Below are positions 6,891 through 14,032 of a stretch of DNA of 17,248 nt, in pieces; the stretch's first letter is position 1; each line of letters starts with the position of its first letter. The position numbers and the translations under genes were made by a program. The notes beneath the pieces were generated by a model. It made no database searches, was not told where the DNA came from, and was given only the letters and a program-made list of their open reading frames with translations. Source of the DNA: CAZQYC01 sp964597495 (GTDB taxonomy: Bacteria; Pseudomonadota; Gammaproteobacteria; Steroidobacterales; Steroidobacteraceae); contig CAZQYC010000082.1 in assembly GCA_964597495.1 (NCBI GenBank), positions 1 through 17,248 of the forward strand. Reading direction: 5' to 3'.

Positions 6891-7321
6891 GGATAGCGGT
6901 TGGCGTCGTTGGTAAGGGAGGTCTTTTAGTAAATAGATTTCTAAAAATATTCAGCGGCAATGATGGTAAACGAGCGGGATAGTCGGATACTCGAAAATTG
7001 AACGGTAAAATTTACCTTAGAATTTTCCTGACCGCATCTCGATTCAAGATCGAGATACCAACAGCGCATGAGAATTTCGTCGCCGCTACTATGTCATCGC
7101 GCGAAATATCGTGGAGGCAAGGCACCGGTGGACTTTGGTTTAGTGCGAAGCGAGGTGAAGTTCGTAAAACCAAAGTGAACGAAGACCAAGAAGGCGCGGC
7201 AGTCTGTAAAGTAAAAGAAATAGTTACCTGCTACCGACTCGCTGTAGGCATGCAGCGACATGGCGTTTTACAAGTGGCAAGTTTATTCTCCGGTTCCGTC
7301 GTCATAGAGGAGCTGGACGCG
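6891..7321. promoter_or_regulatory. 431-bp divergent intergenic region with several inverted repeats
   Basis: This lies between the leftward GNAT gene and the rightward PQQ dehydrogenase gene. The dehydrogenase frame stays open back to 6998, but that stretch has no family similarity, and the proper start at 7322 has its own ribosome site and signal peptide. Visible structures are GGTAAAATTTACC at 7004-7016; a hairpin with 8-bp arms ATCTCGAT/ATCGAGAT at 7036-7056; and a larger pair of 10-bp arms, ACTTTGGTTT at 7132-7141 with its complement at 7167-7176, which encloses a smaller CGAA/TTCG pairing. I found no match to a known riboswitch. The dehydrogenase message may have a structured leader. 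Confidence 0.35.
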
Positions 7322-8569
7322 ATGCATTTTAAAAAAACGTCGATGCTTTCCATGAATCTGCTTGCAGCTGTGGTGTCGACCACTGCCTACGCTCAAGTCA
7401 ACGTGGGCGAACAAAAGGCCGAAGCCAATTTGCCGTTCACGATGACCGCAAAGAGTACGTTTTCATTGCCGTGGCGAATTGCATTCCTCCCCGATGGGCG
7501 CATGCTCGTCACCGAGAAAGTCGGACCCATCTGGCTGGTATCCGCAGAGGGACAAAAGATCGGCGCGTTGGCCAACACGCCCACCGTGCACTGGCAAGCT
7601 CAGAACGGCATGCTTGGCGTCTTCATCTCACCTCGATTCGCCACCGACCAAAGCATCTATCTCACGTATGCCGAACCCGGCGATTACGGCGATGGGCTCG
7701 CGTTGGCGCGCGCGAGACTGAACCTCGCCGTTACTCCGGCAAGACTCGATAACGTCAAAGTTTTGTGGCGCCAATTCCCTAAAGGGAAAGGCGGTCAGGA
7801 AGGCGCAGCGGTCGCTTTCTCGCCCGACGGTCGGTATTTGTTCCTGACGGTGGGCGATCGTCAGCGCTTCACGCCGGCGCAGGAAATAGATCAACCCGCC
7901 GGCAAGATTCTGCGTCTAACGCTGGATGGAAAACCGGCGCCTAACAATCCGTTTGCCGGAAAAAAAGGTGCAGCGACGATTCCTCTTATTGATCCGCCGC
8001 GTGACACCGAAGCGGCTAAGACAGCGGAACCGGTCAGCATGCACACCTTTACCGGGCCCAACCTAACCCCATCTGAAACCTGGGCGATCGGCGTTCGGTC
8101 GCCGTATGGATTGGCATTCTCACCGAACGGCGAGCTTTGGGAAGTGGAGCACGGTCCGCGCGGCGGCGACGAATTGAACCTGATCGAGAAAGGGAAGAAT
8201 TACGGTTGGCCGCTCGTGTCGTACGGCATGAACTACAACGGCACGCCGATTCCGAGTCACGACACACGCAGCGATCTGACGAAACCGGTCCTCTATTGGG
8301 TACCGGTCATCGCACCCGGCAATCTGATGTTCTACACAAGCGACCAAACCTTTCCGCAGTGGAAGGGTAGCGGCTTCGTAACCGGATTGTCGTCGATGTC
8401 GCTCAGCCGTATCGTTTTCGACGGCAAAGGCGGCGCAAAGTTGGCCGAGCGCTGGAGCGTAGGCAAGCGTATTCGCGATGTGGCTCAAGCGCCGGACGGC
8501 TCGTTATGGATGATCGAAGACGCCGATCCGGGCGCGCTGATTCATATAACGCCGCTTGTGAGCGATTAG
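7322..8569 (+). CDS. Exported PQQ-dependent aldose sugar dehydrogenase-like protein
   Basis: This 415-residue six-bladed beta-propeller belongs to the soluble PQQ sugar dehydrogenase family (Asd/YliI type). A signal peptide occupies residues 1-24 (MHFKKTSMLSMNLLAAVVST..., probable cleavage after AYA), so it acts in the periplasm. Family marks are LPWRIAFLPDGRMLVTEK, DQPAGKILRLTLDGKPAPNN, the GVRSPYGLAFS strand with its conserved Arg, ELWEVEHGPRGGDELNLI, GKNYGWPLVSYG and APDGSLWMIED. The family oxidises aldoses to lactones with PQQ. At the place where s-GDH has its catalytic His144 (KDHQSG), this protein reads KGGQEG (Gly158), so activity may be altered. I chose the ATG at 7322 because GAGGAG lies nine bases upstream and a signal peptide follows at once; the longer open frame is not supported. 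It converges on kup with 25 bp between. Confidence 0.87.
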   Translation: MHFKKTSMLSMNLLAAVVSTTAYAQVNVGEQKAEANLPFTMTAKSTFSLPWRIAFLPDGRMLVTEKVGPIWLVSAEGQKIGALANTPTVHWQAQNGMLGVFISPRFATDQSIYLTYAEPGDYGDGLALARARLNLAVTPARLDNVKVLWRQFPKGKGGQEGAAVAFSPDGRYLFLTVGDRQRFTPAQEIDQPAGKILRLTLDGKPAPNNPFAGKKGAATIPLIDPPRDTEAAKTAEPVSMHTFTGPNLTPSETWAIGVRSPYGLAFSPNGELWEVEHGPRGGDELNLIEKGKNYGWPLVSYGMNYNGTPIPSHDTRSDLTKPVLYWVPVIAPGNLMFYTSDQTFPQWKGSGFVTGLSSMSLSRIVFDGKGGAKLAERWSVGKRIRDVAQAPDGSLWMIEDADPGALIHITPLVSD

Positions 8570-8594
8570 TACAGCTTGCGAACTAGAGCTCCAC

Positions 8595-10502
8595 CTAAAG
8601 TTCCACTTGATTGCCGATCTCCAACAATCGATGCGTCGGCACTCCGAAATATTCGTAACCAACTCGAGTATTCCGAGCCATTAGCGCATAGAGGCGTTTT
8701 CTCCAGCGTGCCATGCCGCTTCGCAACGTAACGAGCGGCGTCGTACGGCCGACGACGTAGTACGTTGAGTTGGGTTCGTAAGTAATTCCCAAATGCTCCG
8801 CCGCCCGTAACGCACTCACGGTGTCCGGACGCTCCATGAATCCGTAGCGCGCCGTAACACTGAAGACGCCTTCCAACAAAGCCTCACAGACGATACGGTC
8901 GTCGTTATCGATCCTCGGCACTTCGGCGCGAGCAAACGTCAGAATGATCACTCGCTCGTGAAGGAAGCGGTGGAACTTAAGTTGCTGGACGAGCGGAAGC
9001 GGAATGGAGCTTGCTTCGTTGGTGAGGTAGACGGCCGTTCCCTTCGCTCGCTCAAGGGCGCGACCGTCTCTGACGCTTCGAATGAACTCATCGCGCGACA
9101 TCTGTTGCCGCGTCAGCGTCCAATTGAGCAATCTGCGCCCTTCACTCCAGGTCGACATGAAGGTGAAGACCAGCGCCGCCATCAGCACCGGTACCCACCC
9201 CGCTTCGAAGATCCTTGTGATATTTGCGCAGAAGAATGCGACATCGATAGCGCTAACTAAAACCAGTAACGGAACAAGAATTCGTCGCGGTACGCCATGC
9301 AACACCGAAGGTGTTGTTAATAGCAGCAGACCGGCCATCAGCATCGTCGCTGAGACGGCTATCCCGTAGGCGCCGGCCAACGCGTCCGAGGTTTGAAAGC
9401 CGACGACGACCATAACGGTACCGACGAAAACCAACCAATTGGCGGCCGGGACGTAAACCTGACCGACCGATGCCGACGAGGATTGCAGAACTCGAAGTCG
9501 CGGCAAGTAGCCGAGATTCATAGCCTGCGTAGTAACGGAAAATACGCCCGAGATGACGGCTTGCGAAGCGATGATCGTCGCCGCAGTAGCCAAAACGATG
9601 AGCGGCAGCAGCAGTCCGGCGGGGGCCAGTAAATAAAAGGGATTTCGAACTGCCTCCGGCGAGCCAAGCACCAGCGCGCCCTGCCCCAGATAGTTCAACA
9701 TCAAACAGGGTAGAACCAGGAAAAACCAAGCATTGCGAATGGGAACTCGGCCGAAGTGCCCCACGTCGGCGTACAACGCCTCGCCGCCGGTGACACAGAG
9801 GAATACCGCAGACAGGACCAAAAATCCTCGCGCGCCGTTCTCGACAAAAAATTCGATGGCGTACATCGGGTTCAGCGATTGAAGAATCCGGGGCGAGTTC
9901 ACGATCGCCGCCAGGCCAAGCGCACCGAGCGCCAGAAACCAAACGATGATGATCGGCCCGAAGACGCTCCCCACCTTTTCCGTCCCAGAGCGTTGAACGG
10001 AAAAAAGGGCGGCGAGAATAACGAGCGTAATGGGGATCACCCAGGATTCGAAATGCGGCGCGACGACAATCAATCCTTCCACGGCGCTGAGCACCGAAAT
10101 CGCAGGAGTCAGAACGCCATCGCCCAGAAAAAGCGCCGCTCCCAAAATTCCGACGACGGAGACCGGTGTCCATAGCCGCCAATTGCGAACCGATCCACTC
10201 ACGAGCGTACTTAGAGCCAGCACACCGCCCTCGCCGTGATTGTCGGCACGAAGCATGAGCACGACGTACTTCAGCGAGACCACGACGATCAAGGACCAAA
10301 AAATCAGCGAGAGGATGCCGAAGACATTCGCTTCATTGACGACCGCGCCCTGCGACGAAGCAAAGCATTGCTTGAAAGCGTAGAGCGGGCTGGTGCCTAT
10401 GTCGCCGAAGACCACGCCGAGCGCCGCTATGGTAAGCGTGCGGATCCGTTTTGAATCGTGAGCAGCAGGAATATCGGAAACCGCTGCCATATACGATTGC
10501 AT
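8595..10502 (-). CDS. kup: Low-affinity potassium transport system protein Kup
   Basis: Kup is a proton-coupled potassium uptake permease of the KUP/HAK/KT family, located in the inner membrane. The 635-residue product has the expected length, about 12 membrane helices in the first two thirds and a soluble C-terminal third. Signatures are TIAALGVVFGDIGTSPLYAF (33-43 within it), RADNHGEGG (85-93), GDGVLTPAISVLSA (127-140) and, further on, FLCVTGGEALYADVGHFG. I start it at 10502 because GGAAG lies seven bases upstream. The frame is open to an ATG at 10619, but that start would overlap the divergent kdpD start and adds 39 non-family residues. Kup proteins work mostly under acid or hyperosmotic conditions where Kdp and Trk are limiting. 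The adjacent KdpD/KdpE pair may control it. Confidence 0.95.
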   Translation of the reverse strand: MQSYMAAVSDIPAAHDSKRIRTLTIAALGVVFGDIGTSPLYAFKQCFASSQGAVVNEANVFGILSLIFWSLIVVVSLKYVVLMLRADNHGEGGVLALSTLVSGSVRNWRLWTPVSVVGILGAALFLGDGVLTPAISVLSAVEGLIVVAPHFESWVIPITLVILAALFSVQRSGTEKVGSVFGPIIIVWFLALGALGLAAIVNSPRILQSLNPMYAIEFFVENGARGFLVLSAVFLCVTGGEALYADVGHFGRVPIRNAWFFLVLPCLMLNYLGQGALVLGSPEAVRNPFYLLAPAGLLLPLIVLATAATIIASQAVISGVFSVTTQAMNLGYLPRLRVLQSSSASVGQVYVPAANWLVFVGTVMVVVGFQTSDALAGAYGIAVSATMLMAGLLLLTTPSVLHGVPRRILVPLLVLVSAIDVAFFCANITRIFEAGWVPVLMAALVFTFMSTWSEGRRLLNWTLTRQQMSRDEFIRSVRDGRALERAKGTAVYLTNEASSIPLPLVQQLKFHRFLHERVIILTFARAEVPRIDNDDRIVCEALLEGVFSVTARYGFMERPDTVSALRAAEHLGITYEPNSTYYVVGRTTPLVTLRSGMARWRKRLYALMARNTRVGYEYFGVPTHRLLEIGNQVEL

Positions 10503-10611
10503 AATGTCGCTTCCAACGAACGATGGAAGCTTCAGCTTAGGAGGCTCGGTGTAAAGATTCCGCAAAACTTCTGGATCCACGGTTCCGGAAGAGCTTGAGC
10601 ACTCGTAAGCT
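10503..10611. promoter_or_regulatory. kup-kdpD divergent intergenic region with a hairpin over the kup ribosome site
   Basis: The region carries an inverted repeat, GCTTCCA at 10509-10515 and TGGAAGC at 10524-10530, with an 8-base loop. On the kup message the second arm is TTGGAAGC-like and contains the GGAAG Shine-Dalgarno sequence (10510-10514 on the complement), so the hairpin would hide it. The same repeat in DNA could be a binding site for KdpE. I could not place convincing promoters, and I see no c-di-AMP riboswitch. Confidence 0.5.
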
Positions 10612-11739
10612 ATGTGCATGAGTCGTCAGTTCGACAAATCGTCCGAACAGCCCCAGACCGAAGCCGACCAAGCATTCGGCATTAGCTGGGTCGGCTATAC
10701 CCTCATACTTGTCGCGGTCGGCGTCTGTACCGCGTTGAACTTCGCACTTTCGATTTGGTTGTCGATAACCGACCTGGCGATGATCTATTTGCTGGGCGTC
10801 GTGGTCATCGCCGCCTATTGTCGGTGGACGCTCTCCGTGATCGGCGCAGTGCTGTGCTTCCTCTCCTTCGATTTCTTCTTCGTTCCGCCGATCTACACGT
10901 TGCGCGTCGACAAAACCGAACACTTGATGACGGGCATCGTTCTTTTGACGGTTGGAATACTTACCAGCGTACTGACCGCTCGGGTCAGGCAGTCGCTTCA
11001 GTTAGCCAGTCGCTCCGCCATGATAGCGAGCGAAGAGCGGCTTCGAAATTCGGTGCTGGCTTCCCTGTCGCATGATCTACGTACGCCGCTCTCCGTCATT
11101 GCAGGCAGCGCAAGCACACTTCGGGAAAACCGCTCGAGACTATCCAGCGAGGAACAAGACCAGTTGCTCGCGACGATCTTCGAGCAATCTCGCGCGATGA
11201 CCTCGGAGGTCGGCGACTTGCTCGAAATGACGCGCCTGCACGCAGGTCCCGTCCAATTGAACCGCCAGTGGTATCCCCTCGAGGAACTCATCGGCGCAGC
11301 GCTCGAACGCTGCAAATCGGCGCTGACGCGGCATCCTATGAAGGTAGACATTCCAGCCGATGTTCCGCTGGTTTTCGTCGACGGCGTACTTATCGAAAAG
11401 CTGTTCGTCAATCTCATCGAGAATGCCGCCAAATACACGCTCCCCGGTTCGCACATCGGCATTTCGGTTGCGCATTCGAAGGTCGTAATCGACGTGACCA
11501 TCGAAGATGACGGCCCGGGTTTGCCTGAAGAGTTTGAGACAGAACTTTTTAAGAAATTTTCCAGAGCGCATAGCGAAGGGTCGCTACCGGGCTCCGGGCT
11601 CGGGCTCTCCATCTGCCGAGCGATCGCGCACTTGCATGAAATGAATCTACTCGGCCGCAACCATCCCCTGGGAGGAGCTCAATTCGTACTGTCGATCCCC
11701 TATCGCGTTCCTCCTCCAATACTGGGGAACGAGGAATGA
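10612..11739 (+). CDS. kdpD: KdpD-type sensor histidine kinase lacking the N-terminal KdpD/Usp region
   Basis: This 375-residue histidine kinase matches only the C-terminal part of KdpD. Four closely packed membrane helices (about 25-45, 53-70, 75-92 and 105-123; DUF4118) include the typical SFDFFFVPPIYTLRV loop. They are followed by the H box SLSHDLRTPLS with phospho-acceptor His154, an N box LFVNLIENAAKYT, and ATP-lid motifs DDGPGLP and GSGLGLSICRAI. Full KdpD is about 900 residues, with an N-terminal ATP-binding KdpD domain and a Usp domain that read cytoplasmic potassium; both are missing here. An in-frame stop (TAA at 10606) and the divergent kup gene rule out an unseen upstream part. 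The Shine-Dalgarno sequence is weak, and a second ATG lies at 10618. It overlaps kdpE by ATGA. The role is presumably potassium or osmotic signalling. Confidence 0.88.
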   Translation: MCMSRQFDKSSEQPQTEADQAFGISWVGYTLILVAVGVCTALNFALSIWLSITDLAMIYLLGVVVIAAYCRWTLSVIGAVLCFLSFDFFFVPPIYTLRVDKTEHLMTGIVLLTVGILTSVLTARVRQSLQLASRSAMIASEERLRNSVLASLSHDLRTPLSVIAGSASTLRENRSRLSSEEQDQLLATIFEQSRAMTSEVGDLLEMTRLHAGPVQLNRQWYPLEELIGAALERCKSALTRHPMKVDIPADVPLVFVDGVLIEKLFVNLIENAAKYTLPGSHIGISVAHSKVVIDVTIEDDGPGLPEEFETELFKKFSRAHSEGSLPGSGLGLSICRAIAHLHEMNLLGRNHPLGGAQFVLSIPYRVPPPILGNEE

Positions 11740-12443
11740 GTGCGCAAGAACCGCTAGTCCTGGTCGTGGAAGACGAGCCGCAGATGCGCAAAGTGCTGCG
11801 GCTAACGCTGGAAAGCAACGGCATGCGATTTCGCGACGCGTCGACGGCGCGCGAAGCGATGATTGCGGCCCGCGGCGAACCACCCGATATCCTCGTCGTA
11901 GATCTCGGACTGCCGGACCAGGACGGCATCGACGTGATCCGCCAGGTGCGCGCCGACTCCACAGTGCCCATTGTCGTGCTTTCCGCGCGATCGGAGGAAA
12001 ACGAAAAAATCGCCGCTCTCGACGCCGGCGCGGACGACTACGTCACGAAACCGTTCGGTGCCGGCGAACTCCTCGCCCGCCTGCGTGTCGCGCTTCGACA
12101 TTCGGCAAACAGATCTGCGAACGCAAATAATGACGCATTTGTCGTTCGTGATTTGCGCATCGACCTGCTGCGGAGGCAAGTAAGCGTTCGAGGGCAAGAG
12201 GTGCATCTCACCCCGACGGAGTATCGGCTACTGGTCGCGTTGATCGGCAAGCCCGGACAAGTGGTCACGCATCGAGAGCTTCTCAAGGCAGGATGGGGTC
12301 TCGCCAAATTAGATCAGCAACATTACCTTCGGATTTTCATGGCAGGACTTCGACGCAAGATCGAACTGGATGCAACCCGTCCGCAGTACTTGCTGACGGA
12401 AACGGGCGTTGGGTACAGATTGCAGTGTGAAGACGGCAACTAA
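11736..12443 (+). CDS. kdpE: KdpE-type OmpR-family response regulator
   Basis: This 235-residue regulator has an N-terminal receiver with an acidic pocket (Glu12, Asp13), phospho-acceptor Asp56 in DILVVDLGLPDQDG, and conserved Lys105 in DDYVTKPF. A C-terminal OmpR/PhoB winged helix contains VHLTPTEYRLLVALIGKPGQ, VTHRELLKAGWG, and the KdpE-like QQHYLRIFMAGLRRKIE and YLLTETGVGYRLQ. KdpE normally activates kdpFABC when potassium is limiting or osmolarity is high. No kdpFABC genes occur in the window; the nearest potassium transporter is the divergent kup, a plausible target. Its start overlaps the kdpD stop (ATGA), so the two are translationally coupled. Its own stop codon overlaps that of the convergent dismutase gene. 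Confidence 0.92.
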   Translation: MSAQEPLVLVVEDEPQMRKVLRLTLESNGMRFRDASTAREAMIAARGEPPDILVVDLGLPDQDGIDVIRQVRADSTVPIVVLSARSEENEKIAALDAGADDYVTKPFGAGELLARLRVALRHSANRSANANNDAFVVRDLRIDLLRRQVSVRGQEVHLTPTEYRLLVALIGKPGQVVTHRELLKAGWGLAKLDQQHYLRIFMAGLRRKIELDATRPQYLLTETGVGYRLQCEDGN

Positions 12444-13135
12444 ACCCGGCTTACCACTGCTTCCCAATTAATGTTGGCAAAGAACGCGTCGATGTATTTC
12501 GCGGCGGCTGCGCCATAATCGATGTGATAGGCATGTTCGTACATGTCGAGCACAAGAATTGGCGTCGAATAAGCGGGATAGGTCGTGTGATCCGCCATCC
12601 AATAATTTTCGAGCAGCTTAAGATGCGAGTTATAACCCAAGACTACCCACCCGGAACCTCCGCCTAATCCGTTCGCAATCTTCCGAAACTCCGATTCCCA
12701 CGCATCGAACGTGCCGAATGAGTTTGCGATCTTGGTGCGCACATCGGCGCCCGCTTTCCCGCCACCGCCTAAGTTCGCAAAATAGAGTTCATGCAGAACG
12801 ACGGAACCCGTGCGCATGAGGTGTTCGCGCTTGAGATCGTTGTACAGATAAGGCGGCACGCTCGCGTCGTTAGCTGCGTCCTTAAGGCGGCCGCGCACCG
12901 CATTCAACGCCTTTACCGCGCCGCCATAGTTGTTCTCCCAATGCGACTGCAGCAGCTTTTCCGATAGACCGGATAATTTCTTAGGATCGAAGGGGAGCGG
13001 CACAGGAGAATGTTGGTAGTCGAACGCCTTGTTCGCAGATAATTTTTCCCCGCCAGCGAAGGAATCGCTCGCAACCGCCAATAAGGAAACGGCGGCAGTG
13101 GCATGAATAAAAGCTCGTCGATTCAAGTCGGACAT
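12440..13135 (-). CDS. Tat-exported Fe/Mn-family superoxide dismutase homologue
   Basis: This 231-residue protein has a twin-arginine signal peptide (NRRAFIHA, Arg6-Arg7, hydrophobic core, probable cleavage after DSFA at 27), so it is exported folded with its metal. The mature part follows the Fe/Mn dismutase fold. The four metal ligands are kept: His65 (SHWENNYGG), His115 (VVLHELYFANL), Asp197 and His201 (LDMYEHAYHIDYG). Second-sphere residues differ from the E. coli enzymes. The residue at the Tyr34 position appears to be Ala73, the His30 position is Asn69, and the outer-sphere Gln is replaced by a Ser or by His183 in ADHTTYP. The likely role is periplasmic superoxide removal, but activity should not be taken for granted. 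It overlaps the kdpE stop codon tail to tail. The Shine-Dalgarno sequence is weak (GAG six bases before ATG). Confidence 0.9.
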   Translation of the reverse strand: MSDLNRRAFIHATAAVSLLAVASDSFAGGEKLSANKAFDYQHSPVPLPFDPKKLSGLSEKLLQSHWENNYGGAVKALNAVRGRLKDAANDASVPPYLYNDLKREHLMRTGSVVLHELYFANLGGGGKAGADVRTKIANSFGTFDAWESEFRKIANGLGGGSGWVVLGYNSHLKLLENYWMADHTTYPAYSTPILVLDMYEHAYHIDYGAAAAKYIDAFFANINWEAVVSRV

Positions 13136-13285
13136 ATAGATCTCTACCTTTCAATTCAGACTAGAGCCAGTGCGACAGCGCTTACAACAACGAACACTTA
13201 TAGGGGTTGTTCCCAAAATATGGTGAATCATTGAACGGAGCTATCGATAACGTACATCGATCGGCAAGTACCTACAGTCCCGAAC

Positions 13286-13774
13286 TCACAACTGCTTTTG
13301 CCAATAAGCCACATCGACCCACCGATTGAACTTGAATCCCACCTCTTCGAAGTGGGCGACCTTCCGAAACCCAAGTTTTTCGTGAAGGCGCACGCTCGCG
13401 TCGTTGGGAAGCGCGATTCCGCCGATTGCAGTGTGGATTCCGGCCGATTTGAGCATCGGAAGCAATTGGCCGTACAGCGCGCTTCCGATACCCGAAGCAC
13501 CCAGCCCTTTTCGCACATAAACCGTTATTTCCGAGGAATGCCTATACGCTGCCCGCACCTTCCACTTGTTTCCATAGGCGAAGCCGGTGATCGATCCTTG
13601 CTTCTCGGCCACCAGCCACGGAAAGGAGATCGCTTGAACTTCGGCGACGCGAGTCGCCATGTCGGCCTCGGAAACCGGCGTCTCTTCGAACGTGATGACA
13701 CTGGTCGAAATATAGTGGTTGTAGATTTCGGCAATGTGGGCGGCGTCATCACTGGTAGCTGATCGAACGTTCAT
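13286..13774 (-). CDS. Phosphinothricin acetyltransferase-like GNAT protein
   Basis: This 162-residue acetyltransferase matches the Pat/Bar/YncA branch of GNAT over its whole length. Marks are IYNHYISTSVITFEE (substrate loop), PWLVAEKQGSITGFAYGNKW, RAAYRHSSEITVYV, the acetyl-CoA loop GLGASGIGSALY, IALPNDASVRLHEKLGF and FNRWVDVAYWQKQL. Relatives acetylate phosphinothricin or related compounds such as methionine sulfoximine and sulfone. Chromosomal copies in proteobacteria often act on such amino-acid analogues, so herbicide resistance is not implied. It lies downstream of copA on the same strand, after a 258-bp gap, and upstream of the dismutase gene by about 150 bp; co-regulation with either is unproven. 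No strong ribosome site precedes the ATG. Confidence 0.9.
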   Translation of the reverse strand: MNVRSATSDDAAHIAEIYNHYISTSVITFEETPVSEADMATRVAEVQAISFPWLVAEKQGSITGFAYGNKWKVRAAYRHSSEITVYVRKGLGASGIGSALYGQLLPMLKSAGIHTAIGGIALPNDASVRLHEKLGFRKVAHFEEVGFKFNRWVDVAYWQKQL

Positions 13775-14032
13775 TTTGATTTCAGCACTCTTGTCTATTT
13801 TTCGACACGGATTGAGAGCGAGGCAGCGGTGCGGACCGTCAAAGGACTCGACCGGTGCACCTCAGTGAAGAGTAAGAAGGATATTGGACATCTGCAAGCA
13901 AATCGACATCGGATGTCGGAACGTGAAACTGCGATTCGTCGAAGCGCGCTTTCGCCGATCAATTCACGGTCTTCACTGAAAAGGCGCTGCCTGGCTGAAC
14001 GGCTCGTTCGGCATCGAGTCGCATCGGCCCAG

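Noticed and set aside
6998..7321. N-terminal extension of the PQQ dehydrogenase frame
   Set aside because: The extension has no family similarity, and a ribosome site plus a signal peptide mark the start at 7322.
9253..10299. 348-codon open frame on the minus strand within kup
   Set aside because: It is a shifted-frame shadow of kup: Arg/Gly/Ser-rich, with no coherent domain, while the kup frame has full family signatures.
10503..10611. c-di-AMP (ydaO-type) riboswitch upstream of kup
   Set aside because: The leader is too short and lacks the known conserved elements.
10503..10619. Longer kup start at 10619
   Set aside because: It would overlap the divergent kdpD start and adds 39 residues not found in Kup; the ATG at 10502 has a good ribosome site.
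10998..11660. 220-codon open frame antisense to kdpD
   Set aside because: The product is Ser/Arg-rich low-complexity sequence typical of antisense frames in GC-rich genes, and kdpD motifs are intact on the other strand.
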